Positions 1-8,507 of a stretch of 64,000 nt of DNA are shown here, piece by piece. A program made the translations under genes and the position numbers. The notes below the pieces were generated by a model that did no database searches, was not told the origin of the DNA, and saw only the letters and a list, made by a program, of their open reading frames with translations. Position 1 is the stretch's first letter, and the number at the start of each line of letters is the position of its first letter. Source of the stretch: Phytophthora colocasiae (lineage: Eukaryota > Oomycota > Peronosporomycetes > Peronosporales > Peronosporaceae); assembly GCA_018806915.1 (NCBI GenBank), contig JAGKQI010000103.1, forward strand, positions 186,001-250,000, given 5' to 3'.

Positions 1-2428
1 TCTGTCGCTCAGTAAACGTTGACTTCGGGTGATCTTTGTAGTTTTGGGCGTCACTCTGTAGACTTTGTAAGTGTTGAGGGCTGAGCTGGGCCGGTTGTTG
101 CGGCGGCGACGAGTAGGCTTTTGTTACTGGTAATACAACCGTCCTCCTTCCCTTGTTGTGCTTTTCTCTTTGAGACTGGAGGTCCTCGTTTGGAATTTGG
201 TCATCGACGGGGTTAAAAGCACTTTGCTCTGGCGAACTTTTAGACCTTGGCATCACTTGTACCTTGGTATCTGTTGGTGAGCCTTCTTGACTGTATGGGA
301 CCCGTATTCGCTTAGTACGTGGCGGACGAAGCTGGCCCACTTTCTTTCTCAAGGCAGCAAGTTTATCATTGATGTCAACGGTTGCGGGGCCCTCTTCACT
401 GCTTGATGCTCGAGCGTCATCGACACCAGTTTGTTCGTGACCGAAGTAAGAGCGATCACTTAGACTATCTCCAGTATTCACTTTTCCTGTGGCAGTTGTT
501 ATAGTCTCGTGATACCCGTGTTCCAAGGGCTTTTGTACATCTTTTGCCACCATCATCTTCATCACGGAAACACCATCTAGCGATTGCTCTACACTTGGAG
601 CGAGTAGACCCGTTCGACATGCACGTACACAGTTAGCTGTACCCGATATCTTTGATCGTAGCGTGTTGTTAGATCGAAGCTCTAAAACCTGCTTTCGCCG
701 CAGTCTCATTCTCAAAGCAGCCCAATCCACTCGTTCGGCGACATATTCGTCGTCAATGAAGGCCTCCAGTAGTGCATAGATATTGCAGTCACAGACCATT
801 GTGAGTACGGCCGACACCTCCAAAGCAATGTCACGCACACCCCTGTTTGAATCGCCAAGCAAACGTCCGAGTAGTTGTACGACATCATCATTCGGCGCGT
901 AGTTTTCTAGGAGAAGACCTTCTCGCTCAGAAATTAAAAGGAGAACAATCCAAACTTTCACAGCTTCTTCCCGAACTTGAGAGCGACGATGACGAAGTGA
1001 AGTTGTCGCTAGTATTTGCTCGATTAAATTCACGCTAACGCACCCACTTTCAAAAAATTGTCCGAGCAGGGTATAAACAAAGCTCTCCATTTCATCGTCG
1101 TCTTCAGCAAAATTTGCTGCAGTCTCTACCATAGGAGCCAACATCTTTTTCATGTAGAACGCTGAATCTTTCTTACGGCCATCGGAATCCTTGCCGTCAG
1201 TGTGGATGAGGGTCTTATCAATGCGCGGTGGACTCAGTTTGCGGAAAATAATTTGCGTAATCTGAAGTGCTCGTTTTACCAAATGCACGTCAACGTCTTG
1301 CGTAAGACGTACCAGAATGTCGAAGAAGGTTTCCAATTCATTCATTCGAGTTGCCTGCTCCTCCATCGTAAAGCCACGCAAATCACTTGCATCCACCTCC
1401 TTGCACGTTGCATATAACTTTTCTACAGCTGCTGCTCGCTTCTTCCAGTCCGCATTCGAATTGCTGGTATGTGTAGTTAGCGTCGTCACGATGCTTCCTT
1501 TCAAGAAGCCGAAGCGTAACTCTTCGGTCATTTGCAATGGATGAACCTTCGAAGGAGAAGATCTTGAAGAGGTAGAAGCCGCATCATTACTCCGAGTATC
1601 ACTTGATGACGACGACGCAGCGGAATCCGGCCGTGAAGCAAGTGGTGATGAAGAAGTGTTGCAAGCCTGTAAGAAGGCTGAGATCGGCTCTTGGTGCTCC
1701 ATTAGAGTTCGCTTGTCTTCACCACTGAGAAATTTCATTACATCACTGGAAAATCGACTGCCCCAGTACGATTCGAGTTTGGCGATGGCTTCTTCGGCTG
1801 CTACGACCACTTTCTCATCGGCATCTTCCAGTGCCGGGATAATAGCTTGTACTAGCGCCATAATAAGTGCCTTGTCTCCCCGACCGATGGACTCTCTTCG
1901 ATGCCCCCTTGAGCGGTTTAGGAATCGCTCATCCAGCAGTCGGACTAAGACAATGAGTGAGGCCTCCCTTACAGATCCTTGGCCACTTCCTAGACCGATA
2001 TTGACAAGTACATCAGCAGCTGCTTGCAGATCACTGGTAACATTTGCATACTTCCGAAAAATCTGAAATACTTCTTCGTAAAGTGCATCCGATTCCCCGT
2101 CGCTGTCTTCTTCTTGTTCATTGTTCTTGGGTTTCCTTGGTAGGATTGGTATCAAATGTGGTAGGATGGATGACAAGAGTTGATCAACATTGTCCCCAAG
2201 GGAGACCATCACGTCTCCCAGCAGCCTTAATGCCTCAATCGCTACGTGAGGATCTGTTTCGTTGACAATTCGCCGACGAACACACTGCAGAAAACGCCGC
2301 GTATTACGAACCGGGAAATGAGAAGTTTCCACTGCTGCAATCCTCCGAAGCTTCTGCAACGTATTCCATCGTACGTTGGTATCGTCGTCCTCAAGTTGAT
2401 ACACGAGGGTGTCCACGCTAGTCTCCAT
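1..2428 (-). CDS. CLASP-like TOG/HEAT-repeat microtubule-binding protein, 3' end outside window
   Basis: One minus-strand frame stays open from 2428 to the left edge (about 809 codons), so the stop lies outside the window. Two helical arrays are visible. The N-terminal one (about 1690-2428) includes LEDDDTNVRWNTLQKLRRI. The second (about 760-1480) starts with ADWKKRAAAVEKLYATCKEV and includes LLGDSNRGVRDIALEVSAVL. This W/R/V-rich helix pattern is typical of TOG domains of CLASP/Stu1/TOGARAM proteins, which bind tubulin and stabilise microtubules. A low-complexity Ser/Thr linker separates the arrays and a basic Ser/Pro-rich tail follows. The ATG at 2426-2428 lies just after a CAG acceptor-like site, so the true start may be in an upstream exon (2440-2760). 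The TOG fold is well supported; the CLASP subfamily is inferred. Confidence 0.8.
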   Translation of the reverse strand, partial: METSVDTLVYQLEDDDTNVRWNTLQKLRRIAAVETSHFPVRNTRRFLQCVRRRIVNETDPHVAIEALRLLGDVMVSLGDNVDQLLSSILPHLIPILPRKPKNNEQEEDSDGESDALYEEVFQIFRKYANVTSDLQAAADVLVNIGLGSGQGSVREASLIVLVRLLDERFLNRSRGHRRESIGRGDKALIMALVQAIIPALEDADEKVVVAAEEAIAKLESYWGSRFSSDVMKFLSGEDKRTLMEHQEPISAFLQACNTSSSPLASRPDSAASSSSSDTRSNDAASTSSRSSPSKVHPLQMTEELRFGFLKGSIVTTLTTHTSNSNADWKKRAAAVEKLYATCKEVDASDLRGFTMEEQATRMNELETFFDILVRLTQDVDVHLVKRALQITQIIFRKLSPPRIDKTLIHTDGKDSDGRKKDSAFYMKKMLAPMVETAANFAEDDDEMESFVYTLLGQFFESGCVSVNLIEQILATTSLRHRRSQVREEAVKVWIVLLLISEREGLLLENYAPNDDVVQLLGRLLGDSNRGVRDIALEVSAVLTMVCDCNIYALLEAFIDDEYVAERVDWAALRMRLRRKQVLELRSNNTLRSKISGTANCVRACRTGLLAPSVEQSLDGVSVMKMMVAKDVQKPLEHGYHETITTATGKVNTGDSLSDRSYFGHEQTGVDDARASSSEEGPATVDINDKLAALRKKVGQLRPPRTKRIRVPYSQEGSPTDTKVQVMPRSKSSPEQSAFNPVDDQIPNEDLQSQREKHNKGRRTVVLPVTKAYSSPPQQPAQLSPQHLQSLQSDAQNYKDHPKSTFTERQ

Positions 2429-3100
2429 ATACTGCAGAAGTAAGTGATATAGGCAGCTGATAGCGTCAGGAAAGCACAGCGAACTCCAACAAGGTATGTA
2501 GTCGGTTTAGCATTAGAGTGCCGATCACTAAGTGCTGACATCAATGCCATGACCACAATATCCGTTTTGAAACAACACTCCACTGACAAGGAACGCAAAA
2601 ATAAACCTGAAACGAGCCTTCTGCATTGAAAACATAATGCAAATGAAGCATAAGACAAACCAACTACCGACAAGCGTGCTGTTGACGTCAGTTGAAATGT
2701 TCCAAGTCTGCATGATGCTAGCGAAAACTTACTTTTACTCTCGGTCGGATTGTTCTTCCATCAGGCTTTCTTGTCTATATGCTTCATAAGGTCACAATAA
2801 CGGCATGTGTTCATACAACCACTACGGGCTGGACTCCTCTTCCTTTCGAGGAGTCAGCTGTCTTCAAAAAAGGACTTTAGCCATTTGACTTCGTAGCTTC
2901 ATTGTAGTCCACACGCCATTTCGCTCTTGCCTTCCTTTCCTCACATTGTACATACTCAAACTAACCGACCATCACCGACTGTGAGCACCGGCCGTTTGAT
3001 CGCTCACCATTTCGTCCGACTCCACCTTCATGCACGCAAGCTGAAGACGGAGCAGAGCTAGGCTCATTCCTTCGCGGTCGAACATAGCGGAAGACTTCTT
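2429..3100. other. Unresolved 5' region of the TOG gene and spacer to the MAP kinase
   Basis: No complete gene is visible. On the minus strand there are donor-like GTAAGT near 2733 and an acceptor-like CTTCTGCAG just upstream of 2428, so one or more 5' exons of the TOG protein may lie here. I could not join them in one frame with confidence. The part nearest 3100 should carry the 3' UTR of the upstream kinase gene. Confidence 0.4.
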
Positions 3101-5256
3101 TCATCTCCGGTTGTTGCGGTCCGCGAACAGTTTGATTTCCTCAAAAATACGGGCTGCATGTTACAAAACAAATCGCGTTAACGTCATATTCCTGAGATGT
3201 CATCGTTACTAACAATGCGTACCTTTCAGGGCCTCCTTGTTCAGGGGGACATTTTCGAACTCCATGCCAAAAGGATTGCCTTCTACAGTCTCAGATTGAG
3301 CCCTTCGAACTGACTCCAAGAATGGGTGCGCGAGCGCTTTGTCAACCTGATGCCATATAACAAGTCAGGCAAATGAAAGCAACCACGTTTGAGGTATCAA
3401 CAGCAAAGCTTACCGAAATTCGGCTCTCGGGGTTAAATGACAGCATGTGCTTGAGCAAGTCAAGCGAATCGGCAGGTGCGCCTGGGTACATCTACACAAC
3501 GAAAGCAAAAGGAAACTGTCAGGTACAGTTTGCATACTTCAGCAAATTCGTAACATACCTCGCGGAGGTCTCTCGGGTCCTTCTTAGGCAACTTTCGCAA
3601 GTACTGCTTGACTTCGCCCAAGCTGCCAATATCATCTTCGCCAGGCGTGCCAATCACATTGAAGATCACATTAAGCTGGTCCAGTTTGTCCGAGTACGTG
3701 GTAGGACGATCTGCGCTAAGCGGAAAACATGAGCGACCAGGGAAGAGGGGCACACGCTCCTGGTATCGTGGGCAGCTCTCGACTTGCATGCTCAACAGTT
3801 CGGCAAAAATGCATCCAATGCTCCACATATCGACCGAAAAATCGTAATCCTGAAGGAGAATCAGCTCCGGTGCACGGTACCACCTCGTCACAACGTGCTT
3901 CGTCAATTGCCGCCGCATCTTCGGAAACTCTCCAGATGATGAAGGAGTCGACGAGGCACTTCCCGGGGACGGCGCCGATGTAGTGCCTCCATCAGAAGTG
4001 GTGGGTGACTTGGAGTCTTTCGGTGAGTACAAGTGCTTGCTCAGCTCCTCCATCGACATGTCGCTCTCCATGACACGAGAGAGACCGAAGTCACAAATCT
4101 AGAATCATAAAATAATAGAAGAGAACATTAGAATTTGCTTTGCAAAATTCTTCTGCACCTGATATGATTCCTTACCATGAGGGTGCAGTCTTCGTTGAGC
4201 AGGATGTTGGCGGGTTTCATATCACGGTGAATTACGTTGGCCGAGTGGATGTATTTCAGACCGCAAAGGAGCTGGTACAGGAACACTTGAATGTGACGAA
4301 TCGTCAGGTACTGGGGGCTCATAATGAGCTTGTGCAAGTCCGTGTCCACGAAGTCAAACACGAGGTACAAATCTGTGAAGGTGTCGTAATTCTCGGGCGG
4401 GACCACATCGATCAGATTGATAACTTGTGGGTGGCTTCAGGAAGCAACATATAGTAAACATTGGTTAGTTTAAAGTAAGTTGAGTCACACAGCAAGACTT
4501 CTACTAACCTGAGACGCCGCAATATGTAGATTTCACGATACAATCGCTTGCAGTCGATCTCCTGGTCAAAGACATTGATGATCTTCTTAATAGCCACCTT
4601 CTTCTGGCGTTCGTTATCGAATGCCTCTGCGACCTGTAGAATCATAAAATCTCGTATCAGAAATCGTGTTGGATATAGAAGTCTTTCAAAACTCGTACCT
4701 GTCCGTAGGAGCCCTTGCCGAGCAACCTCACGAGCGTGTAGCGACTACCAACGTCCCAGTTGGCAAAGTTACGGAGGTTCAGCGGTGCCGCACGGGGAAC
4801 AGGAGACGGCGTGGGCGCGTGCGAAGAGTGGCCATTGGTCGTAGCAGCGGCCGTCTGATTGTCGTCCGCAGGCGTCGAGGCTTGTTGTGCCGCGCCACTG
4901 TTAGACGGAAAGCCATCGCTAGGCGTAGACGAGAAGCCGTCAGGCGTGTGGCTGAAGCCGTTGCGGTTTACAAAAGCAGGGGTAGGAGGCATCTGCTCCA
5001 CAGGTCCGTGGGGTGTGGGGGCCACGGCGGCGCTGAACATGGCGCGTTGGTGATCGATGAACTGGTCGGACGTGTGGATGGAGCCCTGAGGCGTGAGAAC
5101 GGGCGGGGTGACGCCGTTCGAGATGCTGGCAGTCGCTGCGACGCCCGGTCGGGACAGTTTGTTACCGCGCTTAAGGCCTGGCGGCGGCGTGGTGGCCGTC
5201 ATCTTGCGCTTGCGGTTGCCCGCGTCGGTCAGGTCCTTGGGGGTGGCGGTCTCCAT
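3101..5256 (-). CDS. Atypical MAP kinase (MAP-2-like), seven exons, TKH activation motif
   Basis: Exons, in order of translation, are 4699-5256, 4509-4633, 4176-4434, 3559-4098, 3414-3491, 3223-3346 and 3101-3153. They sum to 1737 nt (578 aa) with phases that join cleanly. A Ser/Thr/Pro-rich N-terminal extension of about 165 residues precedes the kinase domain: glycine loop [13 protein letters not shown] lysine, catalytic [12 protein letters not shown], and TRWYRAPEL with the CMGC arginine. In place of the TEY/TDY dual-phosphorylation motif it has T-K-H (3895-3903), and about 50 Ser/Thr/Pro-rich residues lie between DFG and this motif. The surrounding [19 protein letters not shown] resembles the apicomplexan MAP-2 group, which has TSH there. 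It ends [13 protein letters not shown]. Cytosolic or nuclear signalling is inferred; the kinase call is firm. Confidence 0.9.
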
Positions 5257-6271
5257 GTCGAGCGGCAGGAGTGATGGTCTCCTTGAGAAAGTCTTTTTAA
5301 AAAGAAAAAAAAGAGGGGGGAGTGTGTGTTTTTTTGCTTTGGGAGGATATGAACGCGTTTGCGTTGCTTGTGAGAATTAGTCAACGCGTTCGTCCGGATA
5401 TCGATCGCTCCTGAGGCTTTTTGCGTTGTGTTCGCTCTGCTCGCGGGTGGGGGCCGCTCTCTCACTTATGGCTGGGCGAGGGGAGAACTCAGGCGCATCT
5501 ATTTTCATCCAATCAAAGTATTTTAAAGAGACAGTTTCGGCCAATCGTAAGGTATTTATCTTTTCAGCCAATGCTGTGTCGTTTCAGATTCAACGCTGGA
5601 ACTGACTCCGACAAAGGTTGAGCTCAGCCGACGCCTTCGTCGCTATGGTTTGCGTCGGCCATTCGAAAAACGAAGGCTGTCTGTAGTAGGAGTGAGCGAG
5701 CCTGTCCTCGGTGAGACGGCGGCGGCGCGAAAGGTGTCTTTTCACCGCGACCGACTCAACTGGCCTCATCTTCTGCAGAGGACCCCTGAGCACCTAGCGG
5801 CAATGCCAACGCCAACGCCACCGAAAAGGTTTTATTCAACGCGTTGATAAACCTGTACTACATGTATTGATGTTGAAGTGCTTGACAGCTTCTCCGCCAT
5901 CTGGCTGCACGGTAGCAGGCCAGTGTTGTGAGTTCAGTAATACCGTAGTTCCGACCCGACTCAGCTTCTGCCACGAGCAAAACTATGAGCAGATGTGAAA
6001 GAGATCTGGGAGAATAAGAGCACACCGGGGGAAGCAGGGCCTGGAGCTCACCAGAAGCTATAGGCGCTCAATGTGCATATGCTATCAAAACACACGGCGC
6101 AGGTCGACCAGCGGAGTAGAGAGATCGCGTTATCAGACAGATGCCATGGCCACTTATTTCAGCGGACACGAACGCCTGTATGGGTGGAGCACAGCACGTA
6201 AGACGAACACCAGCAGTCTTCGTTGCTGTACTCTACAGCAATAAATATTCAAAACTACCAATGCGTACCCC
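5257..6271. promoter_or_regulatory. Gene-free kilobase upstream of the MAP kinase with three spaced CCAAT boxes
   Basis: No convincing coding exon is present. A purine run lies at about 5296-5320. Three plus-strand CCAAT pentamers begin at 5509, 5541 and 5568, spaced 32 and 27 nt, about 250-310 nt upstream of the kinase ATG. They may be NF-Y-type sites, but their role is inferred from the motif alone. The right half (about 5850-6270) should include the 3' UTR of the coiled-coil gene. Confidence 0.35.
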
Positions 6272-6673
6272 TCAAAACTGGGCAGCATCTTGCACTAAGA
6301 AGGCGTCAAGGTCCTCAAGATCACCGTCCTGCGTCTCGATGGCGTTCTCTCGACGGCGCTCTGCCTCGTCAGCTCTGGCTTTTTCTTCGATCTTCTCGAG
6401 CTTACGCCTCGATTCTACCGCTGCAAGACGCTCTCGCTCCTTCTCCTGAAGTTGCAGCATGCGCGCTGTGGCAGTTCCGGCATCGCGTCGGTCGTTCTGA
6501 CGCTGAAGTCTCCGCTGTTGCTGCTCCAATTGCTTCTGGTCCTGCACCAGTTGACTCAGTCGCTTCTGCGTCTGCAATTTAAGAGCTTGCACTTGCTGCA
6601 GCTCATTTTCTAGATCCAGCAGTAGCTGTTCTTCCTCGTACTCTTCGTCAGTCTCAAAGCGGCGCTTGGACAT
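6272..6673 (-). CDS. Small coiled-coil protein of unknown function
   Basis: A single-exon frame of 133 aa starts at ATG 6671-6673. Almost the whole chain is Glu/Gln/Arg/Leu-rich and predicted helical, with heptad-like spacing (LENELQQVQALKLQTQKRL, then LEKIEEKARADEAERRREN). It is followed by an acidic-hydrophobic tail, DLEDLDAFLVQ. No catalytic motif, signal peptide or membrane segment is seen. It is head to head with the WW-FF gene at 6788, with only 114 bp between the two ATGs, so the pair probably shares a promoter. I do not recognise the family. A coiled-coil adaptor or structural role is the most that can be said. Confidence 0.7.
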   Translation of the reverse strand: MSKRRFETDEEYEEEQLLLDLENELQQVQALKLQTQKRLSQLVQDQKQLEQQQRRLQRQNDRRDAGTATARMLQLQEKERERLAAVESRRKLEKIEEKARADEAERRRENAIETQDGDLEDLDAFLVQDAAQF

Positions 6674-6787
6674 CAGTCTGGTTATTATTTATTGGCTGGA
6701 GTCTCTGGAGATGGTGCACTGAAAAGGGTTAACTCTTTTAATATGGAATTCTTACTGGTAACTTGCAAAAAATCACAATAATCAAGC

Positions 6788-8383
6788 ATGGGAAACCAAG
6801 AAGTCTCTGCGCCTCCGCCGCCCCCAAACGGGGCCGACATGAACGCAGATCAGAAGCTGTACGTGCTGAATGCGCTTCAGGTGGTGGGCGACTGGTCAGT
6901 GCACGACGACGGTGATGGTCGGCTCTTCTACTATGACCACAAGACCAATGCATCCCAATGGGAAGCGCCAGACTCCTTCGCGTCGCTCGAGACTGAATTT
7001 ATGATGAAGCTTATGCTGGAAAATGCCGTCGCCATCTCAGGAGTATGGACAGCACATGACACTGGTAATGGTACGCTGTATTACTTCAATTCCAAAACGC
7101 GTGAGTCGGTATGGGAGCGTCCGGGGGAATGGGGTGCGACGGAGGCCGCTGCTGCAGAGGAGAGAGACAGACAGAAGATCACTGAGCTGGCCAAGTATTT
7201 AAGAGAAGAAGAAGAGCAAAAGTCAAAGGAAGAGAAAGCGGCCAAGAAGGAAAAGAGGAAGCACAAAAAGCAAAAGGAAAAGCGAGACGCAGAGGAGAAA
7301 GCAAAAGAAAATGAGCACACGCAGGAAGAAGTTGAAGAGGAAGTGCCGCTGACTGCAGAAGAGTTACAAGCGGTAGAGGAGCGTAAAGCTCGTGAAATGA
7401 AGCGAATTGAGCAGTTCCGTGCCATGTTGCGCGACAAGAACATCATGCCATTCTGCAAGTGGTCGGTGGCACTGCCCCAAATTGCTGGTGATCCGCGGTT
7501 TATAGGCGTGCCAACGATGGATGAGCGCCGTGCAATTTTTGAGCACTTCGTGGAACATCGTCGTGAGGATTTAAAGGCGGAGAAGAAGGGCAAGTTGAAA
7601 CAGGCGAAGAATTTATTTACAAACCTTCTGCGCGAGCAGTTCCAGCTTGATTCCTGGGAGCCCAGCACTACATTCAGCGTGTTCCTTTCGACTCTAGAGA
7701 GCAATATCGATTCGCAACGATACAAGCAAATTCAAAATGACGCGCTGGTGTTGCTGACGTTGTCGACCCAAGAAAAGATTTACACAAAGGCGGTGGAAGA
7801 GTACAAGTCCGAGGAGCTGAAAAGGGATGGTGAGCAGCTACGTCTTGCCAAATTTCTGGCGGACAAACTCAATGTCCACGATAAAACAGTGATAGCATGG
7901 GAGGATGACGGTGCACAGCTTGTTCGTGAGTTCTACGCCTCTGCAGCGTCTACCGAGTCGACTCCTCTTCTCTCTGAGCTGAAACAGAAGCGCGTATTCG
8001 AAGACTTAGTTGCCCGTTTGAATACCAATGAAGCTTCAAGCGTAGAGGGCATGAGTCACAAGCAATTAGAGCGCTCATTCTCTCAACATCGATCCTCCCG
8101 GTCGAGATCGAATGAGCACAAACCCCGAGAGTCGAATCCACGGAACGAACCACGTCATTCGCGTAGTCATCGCCGTCGGTCTCGATCTCATTCTCGTAGG
8201 CGTCGCAGCCGCAGTGATAGTCGGTCACAGTCTCGAGAAATAAGCCGCCGCAACCGAAGTAGTCGACGACGGTCAGCATCTTCATCGCGCTCACGGTCTC
8301 GTTCCCGGGAAGAGCGATCATCTGGAAGATCTTCCCGATACCATCGCCACCGTTCGAAATCTCGCTCCCGGACTCGCAGATAA
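6788..8383 (+). CDS. WW-FF-RS domain protein, TCERG1/PRPF40-like splicing-transcription factor
   Basis: A single exon of 531 aa. WW1 spans about residues 35-62 (W36, YY at 48-49, W58, P61) and WW2 about 86-113 (W87, YYF, W109, P112). A charged Lys/Glu coiled segment (about 120-190) follows, then FF-type domains (about 205-370) beginning around FRAMLRDKNIMPFCKWSVAL and DPRFIGVPTMDERRAIFEHF. These resemble FF repeats of TCERG1 (CA150) more than those of Prp40. The last 100 residues are an Arg/Ser-rich tail. In the family, WW domains bind proline-rich splicing factors and FF domains bind the phosphorylated RNA polymerase II tail, linking transcription to pre-mRNA splicing in the nucleus. The choice between TCERG1 and PRPF40 is not settled, since both share this layout. 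Confidence 0.88.
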   Translation: MGNQEVSAPPPPPNGADMNADQKLYVLNALQVVGDWSVHDDGDGRLFYYDHKTNASQWEAPDSFASLETEFMMKLMLENAVAISGVWTAHDTGNGTLYYFNSKTRESVWERPGEWGATEAAAAEERDRQKITELAKYLREEEEQKSKEEKAAKKEKRKHKKQKEKRDAEEKAKENEHTQEEVEEEVPLTAEELQAVEERKAREMKRIEQFRAMLRDKNIMPFCKWSVALPQIAGDPRFIGVPTMDERRAIFEHFVEHRREDLKAEKKGKLKQAKNLFTNLLREQFQLDSWEPSTTFSVFLSTLESNIDSQRYKQIQNDALVLLTLSTQEKIYTKAVEEYKSEELKRDGEQLRLAKFLADKLNVHDKTVIAWEDDGAQLVREFYASAASTESTPLLSELKQKRVFEDLVARLNTNEASSVEGMSHKQLERSFSQHRSSRSRSNEHKPRESNPRNEPRHSRSHRRRSRSHSRRRRSRSDSRSQSREISRRNRSSRRRSASSSRSRSRSREERSSGRSSRYHRHRSKSRSRTRR

Positions 8384-8507
8384 TTTCGGAAGTTGGGTGC
8401 ATTGGGGAATTTCAGAATGCTACGGTAATGGTGCTACCGATAATGAAAGGAAGGCGACGTTGTGGATGGAGTTAGTATTGACATGTCCAAAACTGCTGCT
8501 GAATAGT

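Noticed and set aside
4666..5274. A 202-codon plus-strand frame opposite kinase exon 1
   Set aside because: It is Arg-rich, overlaps a clearly coding exon and its splice site, and has no domain.
7081..7725. A 214-codon minus-strand Ser/Phe-rich frame inside the WW-FF gene
   Set aside because: It is the complement of Lys/Glu codon runs; the plus-strand product has recognisable domains.
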